From contig JAJXWP010000005.1 of NCBI GenBank assembly GCA_021781575.1, forward strand, positions 84,205 through 148,204: DNA of 64,000 bases, written 5' to 3'. The stretch is from Pseudomonadota bacterium. Its GTDB lineage: Bacteria; Pseudomonadota; Alphaproteobacteria; Rhodospirillales; Magnetospirillaceae. Below, one piece after another: positions 37,709 through 46,562 of the stretch; position 1 is the first letter of the stretch; each line of letters starts with the position of its first letter. A program made the translations under genes and the position numbers. The notes beneath the pieces were generated by a model. That model was not told the origin of the DNA. It did no database searches and saw only the letters and a program-made list of their open reading frames with translations.

Positions 37709-38703
37709 ATGTCGAATTGGATCATCTGACGCATCACCAGCACGCCGGTGCCCATGATGCAGACGCCGAGGAACAGCAGGAAATGCCCAATGTCGGTGCG
37801 GAACAGCGTACCGATGTAATCCGGTGCAACGACACTCAGAATCAGACCGACGATGATCGGCAGAGAGCCGATGATCCCCGCCGAGGCCTTGGCCTCGCTG
37901 GACATCGCCTGAACCTTGTCGCGCATGCGTTTGCGCGCCCGCAATACCTCTGAAAGCTTGGCTAGGGTTTCCGCCAGATTGCCGCCGGTGGTCTGCTGGA
38001 TGGCGATCACGATGGCGAAAAAACGCAACTCGGCGGTGGGCACGCGATCGATCGCCTTCTGCAGCGCATCGTCAAGCGTCAGGCCGAGGCGCTGCGCCTC
38101 GACCATGAGGCGGAATTCGGTGCCCACCGGATCGGGCATCTCGCGGGCGATCATGGCAAAACATTCGCCGACCGGCAGGCCCGAGCGGATGCCTCGCACG
38201 ATGACGTCGATGGCATCAGCGAAATGGCCGGTGAACCTCTTGAGGCGACGGCCGATCAGGGTCTTGAGGAGAAGGCGCGGCAGGCCGAGCCCGGCGGCGA
38301 TGGCGAAGGCGACGATGCCGAGCGGCGGCAAAGCCGCGACATAGGCCAGCGTGGCAGCCAGAAGGCCGGCCAGGATACTGCCCGAGACAAACTGTCGCAC
38401 GGTGATTGACCACCCCGCCTGGGTCAATTCCTCGCGCAGCTTGTAGCCGCGTTTCTTGAGGCGGGCATCTTCCAGTTCCTTCAATTTGGCGTGCACCGCC
38501 TTGCGGCGTGGTGCCGGGGCGGCGGCCCCGGCCTTGGAAACCGCCGGTTCCTTTCCCTTCACTCCGCCGATCGTCTGGCTGATTCTCCGGCGCAATCGGG
38601 CCTTCGGACCGTAGACGACGGAATAGACGAGGACACCGGCCACGGCACCGACCAGCAGGAGCACCGTGACGAAGAGGAGCAGGCCGGTCGGCAGGCCATT
38701 CAT
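37705..38703 (-). CDS. tadB: Tad inner-membrane platform protein TadB
   Basis: Second GspF-family platform subunit. From ATG 38703 ([19 protein letters not shown]) it is 332 residues, with N- and C-terminal membrane segments. The F domain is DAIDVIVRGIRSGLPVGECFAMIAREMPDP (about 155-185). The longer frame upstream overlaps tadA in another frame and was rejected. ATGA overlaps join it to both tadA and tadC, so translation is coupled. Confidence 0.93.
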   Translation of the reverse strand: MNGLPTGLLLFVTVLLLVGAVAGVLVYSVVYGPKARLRRRISQTIGGVKGKEPAVSKAGAAAPAPRRKAVHAKLKELEDARLKKRGYKLREELTQAGWSITVRQFVSGSILAGLLAATLAYVAALPPLGIVAFAIAAGLGLPRLLLKTLIGRRLKRFTGHFADAIDVIVRGIRSGLPVGECFAMIAREMPDPVGTEFRLMVEAQRLGLTLDDALQKAIDRVPTAELRFFAIVIAIQQTTGGNLAETLAKLSEVLRARKRMRDKVQAMSSEAKASAGIIGSLPIIVGLILSVVAPDYIGTLFRTDIGHFLLFLGVCIMGTGVLVMRQMIQFDI

Positions 38704-40103
38704 TCTTCCAGCGCCTCCGCAAGGTCGCGCTCCAGGCCGAAATACTTGGCTCGATCCCAGAATTTTGGCCTCAATCCGGTCGGAGCATGGCGGCCGATGA
38801 TGCGGCCTTGGCTGTCCTCGCCCTGAATCTCGAACACATAGAGATCCTGCAAGGTCACTACGTCGCCTTCCATGCCGACCACCTCGGTGACATGCGTGAT
38901 CCGTCGGGACCCGTCGCGCAGCCGAGCCGCCTGGATGATCACCTGAATGGCTCCAGCGATCTGTTCGCGCACGGTTTTGCTGGGCAGGTTGTAGCCTCCC
39001 ATGGCGATCATGTTCTCGATACGGCTGATGCATTCGCGGGGGTTGTTGGCGTGGATGGTGCCCATCGAGCCGTCATGCCCCGTATTCATCGCCTGCAGCA
39101 GGTCGAAAGCCTCGGCGCCGCGCACTTCACCGACGATGATGCGTTCGGGACGCATGCGAAGGCAGTTCCGCACCAGGTCGCGCATGGTCACCGCGCCGAC
39201 CCCTTCCAGGTTGGGCGGCCGGGTCTCCAACCGAACCACATGCGGCTGCTGGAGTTGCAGTTCGGCGGCATCCTCGCAGGTGATCACCCGCTCGCCCTTA
39301 TCGATATAGCGGGTCAGGCAGTTGAGCAGCGTCGTCTTGCCGGAACCGGTTCCCCCGGAGATGATCGTATTGATCCGGGCGGCGCCGATCACCTGCAGGA
39401 GGCTCGCCCCTTTCGGCGTGATGCTGCCATAACTGACGAGCCTTTCCAGGGTCAGCTTGTCTTTCTTGAATTTCCGGATGGTCAGGGCCGGCCCGTCGAT
39501 AGACAGCGGCGGCGCGATCACATTGACGCGCGAACCATCCATCAGACGGGCGTCGCAAATCGGGCTGGCCTCGTCGACCCGACGGCCCACCGCCGAGACA
39601 ATACGTTGGCAGATGTTCATCAACTGGGCGTTGTCGCGGAACCGCACCTCGGTCAATTCGATGCGCCCGCCCGTCTCGATGTAGACCTTGTCGGCGCCAT
39701 TGACCATGATGTCGGCGATATCGTCCCGGGCAAGCAGCGGTTCGAGCGGACCAAGGCCCAACACATCGTTGCAGATGTCGGTGATCACCAGCTGCTGCTC
39801 GGATGCCGACAACACCATGGCACGCATGCTGATGATCTCGGAGACGATGTCCGAAATCTCCTCGCGCACCGCCACCGGATCGAGCTTGCCCAACTCGGTC
39901 AGGTCAACCGAGTCAATCAGATCATTGAACACGGCGACCTTCACGTCCTGCAGCCGCTGGTCCATTTCAGACCCCTTGGCGACAGGAGGCGAAGGCTGCA
40001 CCGCGGCGGGTCGGGCCTCGGCAAGGACCGGCTCCGGCGGATGCGCCGGCCAGGCCTCCGTCTTGGCGGCTCCGTCAGGGGGAGCGGTGCGCTTGCCGAA
40101 CAT
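38700..40103 (-). CDS. tadA: Tad pilus assembly ATPase TadA/CpaF
   Basis: Secretion ATPase powering Flp pilus extension and retraction. The 467 residues have a non-conserved N-terminal 80, then the CpaF N-terminal domain. Walker A is [14 protein letters not shown] (near 255), with the Asp box and the Walker B region [12 protein letters not shown]. The His box is [15 protein letters not shown]. It follows tadZ by 6 bases. Confidence 0.96.
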   Translation of the reverse strand: MFGKRTAPPDGAAKTEAWPAHPPEPVLAEARPAAVQPSPPVAKGSEMDQRLQDVKVAVFNDLIDSVDLTELGKLDPVAVREEISDIVSEIISMRAMVLSASEQQLVITDICNDVLGLGPLEPLLARDDIADIMVNGADKVYIETGGRIELTEVRFRDNAQLMNICQRIVSAVGRRVDEASPICDARLMDGSRVNVIAPPLSIDGPALTIRKFKKDKLTLERLVSYGSITPKGASLLQVIGAARINTIISGGTGSGKTTLLNCLTRYIDKGERVITCEDAAELQLQQPHVVRLETRPPNLEGVGAVTMRDLVRNCLRMRPERIIVGEVRGAEAFDLLQAMNTGHDGSMGTIHANNPRECISRIENMIAMGGYNLPSKTVREQIAGAIQVIIQAARLRDGSRRITHVTEVVGMEGDVVTLQDLYVFEIQGEDSQGRIIGRHAPTGLRPKFWDRAKYFGLERDLAEALEE

Positions 40104-40109
40104 GGCTCC

Positions 40110-41336
40110 TCACTTGACCAGCTTGGCTTTCTTCAGCCAGCTCGAGAACATCTCGCCGGCCGGCGTACGCCGGGGCGCAACGGTCGGACCGCGGTGGGCG
40201 ACCAGCAGCGCCAGCTGCCGGATCGGGTCAACCAGCTTGTGGGTTTTCGCCGCTTCTCCCAGCATCTGCCCGTTGTTAGACGCCTCGCCGAAAATGGGAT
40301 CGAAGGGCAGGCACAAGGCCGGTTTGACTTTCAGCGTTTCCTCAAAATCCTTGGCGGAAAGCTGGGTCTTCTTGTAGGAGTCCAGCTTGTTGAGAACGAG
40401 GTGAGTCGGCGCGTCGGCGCCACGCCGCTGGCCGACTTCGTCGAGAAGCGCCTTGGCATCCCGCAGGTTGGGCAAGTCCGGCTGCGCGACGATGATCAGA
40501 TCATCTGCCCGCTCAAGTGCATGGGCAATCCAGGGCGCCCACAGATGTGGCAGATCGACCAGCACCAGCGGCGCCATCTGGCGGGTCAAATCGAGCAGCT
40601 TGTCCACCGCCTCAACCTCGATCGGCGGCCACGAGCGGAGTTCGCTGGGGCTGGGAAGAAGCTGCAGGCAATCGTCGTATTTGACCAGGATGCGGTCGAG
40701 CAGTTGGGCGTCGATGCGTTCCGGCTCGCCCAGCAATTCGCCGACCGTCTGCCGAGCCTCGACATTGAACGCCAGGCCCACGGTGCCGAATGCCAAGTCA
40801 AGGTCGAGCAGGATCATCTCCTCGCCGGTGGCCTTGGACAGGCTCCAGGCGACATTGTGGGCCAGCGTACTGCTGCCCGCACCGCCGCGGGCTCCGAAAA
40901 AAACGACCAACCGTCCGCGCGGCGCCGAGGCGCGGTCGGAAAACAGGCTCTCGACGGCCCCCAGCAACTGCTTGGCCGACACCGGCGCGACAAAGTATTC
41001 CGAGACGCCGCGCGACAGCAGATTGCGATAGATTTCGATGTCGTTCACATGGCCGATCACCAGCACACGCGACCCCGCGACGCAGACCTCGGCGAGGCGC
41101 CCCAGGCGCTCCAGCAGGCCACCCTGGTCGCCGTTGTCCTCGACGATGACAAGCGGCGGAGTGGCGTTGTCGTGATAGTGCTCGATGGCCGCCCCCAACC
41201 CCCCGGGGCGCAGCGCAATGCGTGATTTGCCGAGCAGGCGGTCCTGACGGAACTGCTCGAAGATCTGCTCGACCTCCGTCGTCGCGTGGAAGCAGTCTAT
41301 GGCGAGCCGATAGATCACAGTCTCACTGGCCTCCAC
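40110..41336 (-). CDS. tadZ: Tad pilus localisation ATPase TadZ/CpaE
   Basis: MinD/ParA-like protein that places the Tad machine, often at a pole. The 408 residues have an atypical receiver-like N-terminal domain (about 1-130). A deviant Walker A FFGARGGAGSSTLAHNVAW follows near 148-166, with DLDLAFGTVGLAF after it. The start GTG 41336 lies inside the cpaD end (14-base overlap). Confidence 0.93.
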   Translation of the reverse strand: MEASETVIYRLAIDCFHATTEVEQIFEQFRQDRLLGKSRIALRPGGLGAAIEHYHDNATPPLVIVEDNGDQGGLLERLGRLAEVCVAGSRVLVIGHVNDIEIYRNLLSRGVSEYFVAPVSAKQLLGAVESLFSDRASAPRGRLVVFFGARGGAGSSTLAHNVAWSLSKATGEEMILLDLDLAFGTVGLAFNVEARQTVGELLGEPERIDAQLLDRILVKYDDCLQLLPSPSELRSWPPIEVEAVDKLLDLTRQMAPLVLVDLPHLWAPWIAHALERADDLIIVAQPDLPNLRDAKALLDEVGQRRGADAPTHLVLNKLDSYKKTQLSAKDFEETLKVKPALCLPFDPIFGEASNNGQMLGEAAKTHKLVDPIRQLALLVAHRGPTVAPRRTPAGEMFSSWLKKAKLVK

Positions 41337-42012
41337 CTGCGCTGCTGCTCGTGCTCCGGGCTTCCCAGGGAAGCGGCACCGACCACGGCGCGGCGCCCTG
41401 GTTCAACTTGTCGATCACCACATCGCTGCGGTCGCCCTGACGCCCCTCGATGGGTCGGGCCTCGACCAGATCGCGCGGGTCGGCCACCATGGCGCCCAGA
41501 TTGCGCTGCGTGGCGCAGCCGAAGTTGGCGAAGGGCGCGTTGCGGTCACCCGTGGCCCAATCGTAACAATCGGGCAACTGGGCGACATTGGTGGTGAAGC
41601 GCAGCAGCGCCGTTCCCGGCGGAATGGCGGGTTCGTCGATGATCAGCTGCAAACGCAGCTCTCGGACCTTGAGACCGCCATCTAGCAGCACGGCGGCAAC
41701 ATGATGGGCGTAGGCCCGTGCCGCCTTGTCGGCGGCGCCGGCGGCGCCTACCGAAATGTCCACCAGGCCGGTGCCGCGGTGCAGGAACTGAGTGCCGAAC
41801 GCAGCGAGGTGCCGCCGGTCTTCGGCCGACACCATTCCCCCATCCGCGGCAGTGACGCGTAGCACGGCGATCCGGGGTTCCACGGTGACGGGATGGTTCA
41901 GCCGGTAATCGTATGCAGCCAGCTTCTCGGCGGAAACCGGCTCGTCGGAGTGACATCCCGCCGCAGCGAGCACCAGGCCGACCATGGCAAGCAGATGGAA
42001 GTGTCTCGTCAT
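41323..42012 (-). CDS. cpaD: Tad pilus lipoprotein CpaD
   Basis: Outer-membrane lipoprotein that helps the CpaC secretin. It has 229 residues with a lipobox LAAAGC (Cys near 20). The start of the mature part, YDYRLNHPVTVEPR, and the C-terminal elements DCYDWATGDRNAPFANFGCATQRNLGAMVADPRDL are typical of CpaD. It lies between cpaC and tadZ, 13 bases after cpaC. Confidence 0.92.
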   Translation of the reverse strand: MTRHFHLLAMVGLVLAAAGCHSDEPVSAEKLAAYDYRLNHPVTVEPRIAVLRVTAADGGMVSAEDRRHLAAFGTQFLHRGTGLVDISVGAAGAADKAARAYAHHVAAVLLDGGLKVRELRLQLIIDEPAIPPGTALLRFTTNVAQLPDCYDWATGDRNAPFANFGCATQRNLGAMVADPRDLVEARPIEGRQGDRSDVVIDKLNQGAAPWSVPLPWEARSTSSSAGGGQ

Positions 42013-42025
42013 GCCGCGTCCTCCG

Positions 42026-43696
42026 TCATTGCACGATGTACCCGACCGGGCCCTTCAACGCGGCAGGAGGCAAATCGATGGGCTTGCCGACGTAGTTTTC
42101 CTGCAGATGCATGAGGAAATACCGCTTCAGGTCGCCCGACGGAATGAATCCATCGCTTGGCAGACCGAGCGCCTGATGCGCCACCGGATCGACCAGATAG
42201 GCGGTGACGGTTATCACCAGTTCGGTTTCATCTCGTTGGAAGGCCGTGCTGCCGAACAGCGCCCCAAGGATTGGGATGTCGCGAATGCCGGGCACCGCAT
42301 TGATCGCATTCGCAGCGTCGTCCTGCAGAAGGCCGGCGATCATCAGGCTGCCGCCGCTGGGCAGTTCGACCACGGTGGTGGCGCGCCGGGTCTTGAAGCC
42401 GGGCACGGTGATCGTGCCGGTGCTTACACTGATCGTGTTGTCAACGGAGCTCACTTCGCTTTCCAGCTTCAAATTGATATCGCCGTTGGCCAGCACCACC
42501 GGACTGAACACCAGCCCGACACCGAACTGCTTCCACTCCACCGTCACCACGCCGTTGACACTGGCTGTGGGGATCGGAACCTCGCCGCCGGCAAGAAACC
42601 GGGCAGCCTCGCCGGACAGCGTCAACAAGTTGGGCTCGGCCAGCGTCTTGGCCAGACCTTCCTGTTCGAGCGCGGCGAAATTGACCAGAAGGTTCCACGG
42701 CAGCACGCCAATCCAGCTGCCCGGATTGTTGCTCGCCAGGGTGCTATACTCGCCGGCCCCCTGGTAGACGTTTTCCGTCCCGGGCAAGACACCGAACAAA
42801 GGCTGCGTCTGGGTTGCCGGCGTACCCCCCGGATTGGTTACGGTCGGCGGCATGCCGCCGGTCACCGGAAACTGGTAGGTGGCGTTGGGCGAGCCGATAC
42901 CGCCGTTCTGAATGCTTTGCGTATCGCCGCCGTTGAGGATCGCCCCAGCCCGCCTGCCGCCCTGCATGAGGAACGTCCGCATGCCCAATTCCTTGACCAG
43001 GCTGCGGTGCATCTCGGCCACCCGCACCCGAAGCATCACTTGGCGCGCGCCCAGCACCACCAGCTGGTTGACCAGGTTGGCATCGCTGGCGACGAACCGG
43101 CGAGCGATGGTCCGCGCGGTGCTGACCGTCTGCTGGCTGCGGACCTTGCCCGTCAGGAACAGCGCATCGCCAATCGTTGTCACGTGTATATCCTCGTCGG
43201 GCAGCAACTCGGCAATCGCTGCCTGGGCGCCTTCGGCGTCCGGCCCGACATGGATTTCCACCCGTCGCAACAGGCGGCCATCGTCACCGAGGAAGAACAC
43301 GTTGGTGTCGCCGACCGCCCGGCCGTTGAGGAAAACCTGATGTGGCGTACGGACCACCACATCGGCGATGGCCGGGTTCCCCACCATGACGTCACGGGCG
43401 GCCCCGGGAAGGTCAAGGGGCCTGGTCTTGTTGATCGGCACCAGAACAATTGCCGTCGGGCGCCTGTCTGCCGCCGACTGGGGCAGGTAGTCGCGGCGGG
43501 CCGGCGGCTCGACGTCCAAGGGAACCGTGTGGGGTTGCGGCTGGGCCTCGGGTTCGATCGCCACCGGCACCACCTTCGGCCGGGGTGCCATCGCCGGGGT
43601 CGGCGATTCTGCCGGCTCGGCGCCGACGGCGATGCCGTGGCCTCCCAGCCAGGCGGCGAAAAGAATGGCGGCGGCTATGGTGATTGGTCTGGTCAA
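42026..43696 (-). CDS. cpaC: Tad pilus secretin CpaC/RcpA
   Basis: Outer-membrane secretin channel for the Flp pilus. The 556 residues carry a signal peptide (IAAAILFAAWLGGHGIAVGA) and an N-terminal pilus domain (DVMVGNPAIADVVVRTPHQVFLNG). A BON-like segment and the secretin domain follow to the end (ELPSGGSLMIAGLLQDD, PILGALFGSTAFQRDETELVI). The start is probably TTG 43696, overlapping the cpaB stop by 3 bases. Confidence 0.95.
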   Translation of the reverse strand: MTRPITIAAAILFAAWLGGHGIAVGAEPAESPTPAMAPRPKVVPVAIEPEAQPQPHTVPLDVEPPARRDYLPQSAADRRPTAIVLVPINKTRPLDLPGAARDVMVGNPAIADVVVRTPHQVFLNGRAVGDTNVFFLGDDGRLLRRVEIHVGPDAEGAQAAIAELLPDEDIHVTTIGDALFLTGKVRSQQTVSTARTIARRFVASDANLVNQLVVLGARQVMLRVRVAEMHRSLVKELGMRTFLMQGGRRAGAILNGGDTQSIQNGGIGSPNATYQFPVTGGMPPTVTNPGGTPATQTQPLFGVLPGTENVYQGAGEYSTLASNNPGSWIGVLPWNLLVNFAALEQEGLAKTLAEPNLLTLSGEAARFLAGGEVPIPTASVNGVVTVEWKQFGVGLVFSPVVLANGDINLKLESEVSSVDNTISVSTGTITVPGFKTRRATTVVELPSGGSLMIAGLLQDDAANAINAVPGIRDIPILGALFGSTAFQRDETELVITVTAYLVDPVAHQALGLPSDGFIPSGDLKRYFLMHLQENYVGKPIDLPPAALKGPVGYIVQ

Positions 43697-44589
43697 TTGG
43701 CGAAGCTTTGCGTTGAGGTTGAGCCGCCGCGATTGACCCGTACATCGCGGAAATGACTGATGGAAGCAGGCAGGCCCGAGGCCTCGCCGATCGCCGCCCG
43801 CAGCGCGCGGCTGGCCTTGACATCAGCGGTGTAACCGGGCGGATCCGGAGGCTGGGGCGTTTCGAGGGCGAGGCTTCGCAGCGCCAGCGTCAGTTCGCCA
43901 AGCTTGCTGGCGGCAAGCAGTTTTTCCGCATCTGCCGGCATTACTTCGAGCGTCACGGTCTTGCCGGCCATGTTGGCCGAGGCATCGGCCTTCGCCAGCT
44001 TGTCATCGACCGCCAGGACGCGGACGTCGGACAGGATGACTTCCGACGCGAAACGTACCATGTCGCCACGCAGCGGCTGCGAACCGTTGCGCCCGGTCGT
44101 GGCGCCGACGTCCTGGTTCAGAACAATGTCGACATGGTCTTGCGGCAGCACCCAGCCGGCAACGTCGCTGGTCGGTGTCACCGAAATGGAAACGGCCCGC
44201 ATGCCGGGCGACAGCATGCCGGCGAGCACACCGGCCTCGTCCTGCCGGAACACCGCTTGGGGGGTCAATGGCTCGCCGGCGAGCAACAGGCGGCGGGCGA
44301 TCGTCCCGATATAGGCGGCCTTGGCGTCCTGACCGGCGATGCGGCGGACATAACGCGGATCGATCGCGCTGGCGGGCCAGGGAGCCAGTCGCAAGTCCTC
44401 CGCCTTGACGACGACGCCGGGCTTGATGTCGACCGCCGCCACCAGGATTTCTTCCGTCGGCGGCCCGGAGGGCTGTTGCACCGCCACCGTCGGCGCTCGT
44501 TCCGCCGAAAGCATGCGGTTCATCAGAACCGCGGTCAGCGCGGCGATGGAGAGGGCGACGACGAACAGAACAATGGCGATCGGCCGCAT
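43693..44589 (-). CDS. cpaB: Tad pilus assembly protein CpaB/RcpC
   Basis: Periplasmic SAF-domain protein of the Tad machine. The 298 residues include an N-terminal membrane anchor (IVLFVVALSIAALTAVL), the SAF domain start EILVAAVDIKPGVVVKAEDLR, and a RcpC-type domain with AVSISVTPTSDVAGWVLPQDHVDIVL. It lies between cpaA and cpaC and overlaps cpaC. Confidence 0.94.
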   Translation of the reverse strand: MRPIAIVLFVVALSIAALTAVLMNRMLSAERAPTVAVQQPSGPPTEEILVAAVDIKPGVVVKAEDLRLAPWPASAIDPRYVRRIAGQDAKAAYIGTIARRLLLAGEPLTPQAVFRQDEAGVLAGMLSPGMRAVSISVTPTSDVAGWVLPQDHVDIVLNQDVGATTGRNGSQPLRGDMVRFASEVILSDVRVLAVDDKLAKADASANMAGKTVTLEVMPADAEKLLAASKLGELTLALRSLALETPQPPDPPGYTADVKASRALRAAIGEASGLPASISHFRDVRVNRGGSTSTQSFAN

Positions 44590-44667
44590 CTATTGGACCC
44601 GAGAGTTTCCCTTGCCTCGCGGCCAGGGTGAAATTGACAGTCGGCGACCAGCCGCGGATGCGGCCGG

Positions 44668-45189
44668 TCAATATGTGAGAAAATGCAAAGTCAGAACCGT
44701 CCCATGCCCAAGGAAAGCCGCGATTGCGCCGGCGGCGATGGCAATGCCGTAAGGTATGTTCCCCGATGCCCCCGATACGGCGCGGCACCCTAGCTGTAAT
44801 GCGAGGCGCTTGAAAAATGGTAAACGCTGGACGGCAAGAACCGCGGCGGCCATCACACCACCGGCCATCGCCGTCCAGAATACCAGGAGCGGCAAACCGG
44901 GCGTTCCGGTAGCCAGGGCCGCGGCCGCCATCAGCTTGGCGTCTCCTGCCCCCCAAACCCTGGCGAAGAACAACAGCGCGCCAACGACCAGGACAGCGAA
45001 TGCCACGGCCGCATGGCGAAGTACGAGGCCAGAGTCCGGCGCGGCCAAAATCAGCGCCAAGCCGGCAGCGGCCGCGACCACCGCGACGATACGGTTGGGA
45101 ATGGTGTAGCTGACGAGGTCGAACCCCGCCGCACCCAGCAGCCCGCCCAGATAGACGGCCGCGCATAGAATCGATAATGCCACGCTCAC
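44668..45189 (-). CDS. cpaA: Prepilin peptidase CpaA
   Basis: Short-form (TadV) aspartic prepilin peptidase that cleaves the Flp pilin. Five or six membrane segments fill the protein. The two catalytic aspartates are in FDLVSYTIPNR and GAGDAKLMAAAALA. I chose GTG 45189 (173 residues) because it puts the first helix at the N-terminus. The frame is open to TTG 45249 (193 residues), so the start is uncertain. It lies 117 bases after the pilin gene, past a hairpin. Confidence 0.85.
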   Translation of the reverse strand: MSVALSILCAAVYLGGLLGAAGFDLVSYTIPNRIVAVVAAAAGLALILAAPDSGLVLRHAAVAFAVLVVGALLFFARVWGAGDAKLMAAAALATGTPGLPLLVFWTAMAGGVMAAAVLAVQRLPFFKRLALQLGCRAVSGASGNIPYGIAIAAGAIAAFLGHGTVLTLHFLTY

Positions 45190-45270
45190 CGGCTTGCTAT
45201 CCGCCAGACCGACGGCCAGCCGGCGCTCCAGCGGCAATTCCCGCTGCAAGTCGCGCCTGCAGAAAGACTG

Positions 45271-45300
45271 CCCGCCGGAGACGCCGGTCTGGCCGGCGGG
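45271..45300 (-). terminator. Hairpin between flp pilin and cpaA
   Basis: On the minus strand CCCGCCGG (45300-45293) pairs perfectly with CCGGCGGG (45278-45271). The 14-base loop itself contains an AGAC/GTCT palindrome, and CAGTCTTTCTG follows. It begins 6 bases after the pilin stop. It probably stabilises the abundant pilin mRNA or partly terminates before cpaA. Confidence 0.65.
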
Positions 45301-45306
45301 ATCGGG

Positions 45307-45513
45307 TTACTGGAGCTTCGTGGCGACGGAGTTGAATTTCGTCGACAGGTTGGTGCCGATCGACGTAACGGCGGCGATAATGACCACCGCGATGAGCGCC
45401 GCCAGCAAACCGTACTCGATGGCCGTCGCGCCGGACTGCGAAGAAAAAAGGGTCTTCACCTTTTTGCTCGCCGCAGATTTCAGAGCAACGTGATGGGCAT
45501 AAATATTCAGCAT
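45307..45513 (-). CDS. flp: Flp/Fap-type pilin subunit
   Basis: Major Tad pilin. The start at ATG 45513 with TAAGGATT upstream gives 68 residues. A 31-residue leader rich in Lys and Ser ends SSQSG, followed by the mature start ATAIEYGLLAALIAVVIIAA. The Gly before the cut and the Glu-Tyr at mature positions 5-6 are the Flp signature, recognised by CpaA. The frame extends upstream without pilin features. It heads the tad gene series. Confidence 0.95.
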   Translation of the reverse strand: MLNIYAHHVALKSAASKKVKTLFSSQSGATAIEYGLLAALIAVVIIAAVTSIGTNLSTKFNSVATKLQ

Positions 45514-45699
45514 AATCCTTACTCCCGCGAAAGGTTGGACAGCGCCCAAGTACCGCTGTTTCCTTCTGCCAGGACCGCTCCCAGGCAGACACGGGGCCAA
45601 TCGTTAAGGAAACACGATACACCAAGTAAAACCTGTAAACAACAACTTTCTCCCAGAAGAATATATTTAAAATTTTCTGCGTTTTCCTGAGTTCACCAG
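45514..45699. promoter_or_regulatory. Pilin upstream region
   Basis: These 186 bases are clearly more AT-rich than their surroundings, with an A/T block near 45656-45676 (AATATATTTAAAATTTTCTG). The region presumably contains the flp promoter, since the Crp/Fnr gene upstream ends at 45700. No confident -35/-10 pair or factor site could be fixed by eye. Confidence 0.5.
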
Positions 45700-46413
45700 T
45701 CATGAATCGCCCGCTCCTCCACTGGCCCGGGCCATTGCTTCAAGTTTCGGCAAATCATGGACAAGCAAGCTCATGTTACGCCGCTCGATGACCCCCATGC
45801 GGGCAAGGTCGCCGATGGTCCGAGCCACCGCTTCGCGGCTGACTCCCGCCCAACTGGCTATCTCTTTGTGGTTGGGCAGGTCGGGAATGTAATGGCCGGC
45901 GCCTCGCCGGGCATCGGGTTTGGATAGACGAACCAGTTCCAACATGATCCGCTGTCCTTCCGACAGAGTGGACAAGTCGAGCACGCGGGTGTCGAGAGCG
46001 CGAATGATGCGGGCGAACCGTTCGAGAACGCGGACGGCCACCGGCGAGTACTTGCCCATGAAGCGAACGAACTCGCCACCTTCGACCGAGGCCAGCACCG
46101 TCTCTTCGATCGCGACCACCCGCGCCGAGCGCCCCTTGCCGTCGATGGCCGCCAACTCGCCGAAATAATCGCCCGCCACCACGTTGGCCAGGGCTACCTC
46201 GCGGTCGGGGCGAACATAACTGAGGATGCGGACCACCCCGGAAACGACAAAATAGACTTCGAACGTATCGCTTTCCTTGTCGAAGACCTGTTCGTCGGGA
46301 GCGAACCGATGCCAGGTCGCCTTGGCCTCGATCTCCTCGATCGCCTCCGGCGCCAGGCCAGAAAATAACCCGATATGCTCAAGACCAGCCAAGGGCCACC
46401 CCATCCATGACAT
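45700..46413 (-). CDS. Crp/Fnr family transcription regulator
   Basis: The 237 residues have an N-terminal cyclic-nucleotide-binding-type domain (about 15-140, with GDYFGELAAIDGKGRSARVVA). A C-terminal winged helix includes NHKEIASWAGVSREAVARTIGDL (about 180-203). FGELAAID followed by RSARV resembles the cAMP-binding phosphate cassette, so it may respond to cAMP; no Fnr-type cysteine cluster is present. It sits just upstream of flp on the same strand and could control the pilus genes (inference). It is divergent from purB. Confidence 0.9.
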   Translation of the reverse strand: MSWMGWPLAGLEHIGLFSGLAPEAIEEIEAKATWHRFAPDEQVFDKESDTFEVYFVVSGVVRILSYVRPDREVALANVVAGDYFGELAAIDGKGRSARVVAIEETVLASVEGGEFVRFMGKYSPVAVRVLERFARIIRALDTRVLDLSTLSEGQRIMLELVRLSKPDARRGAGHYIPDLPNHKEIASWAGVSREAVARTIGDLARMGVIERRNMSLLVHDLPKLEAMARASGGAGDS

Positions 46414-46562
46414 GATCGATCGGCCAAGCTTAAAGGCATAGTAGGCGGGGCGGCAACGACGACCATCACAGGGAAGCGCAAGGCCAGCAACAAGGACGCT
46501 TCAAAAGCGGCGCAACATTTGCCATAACCGCCCATTCGCCTCATGCGCCCGAGGACAGGCAG

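Noticed and set aside
38787..41225. 812-codon plus-strand frame opposite tadA and tadZ
   Set aside because: It is a mirror of well-conserved pilus ATPase genes, with no signal, domain or ribosome-binding site.
45514..45699. CtrA (TTAA-N7-TTAA) or sigma-54 (GG-N10-GC) promoter for the pilin gene
   Set aside because: TTAACGAT gives only a half-site, and TTGGCCCCGTGTCTGCC keeps the GG/GC spacing but misses other consensus bases. Both are too weak to annotate.
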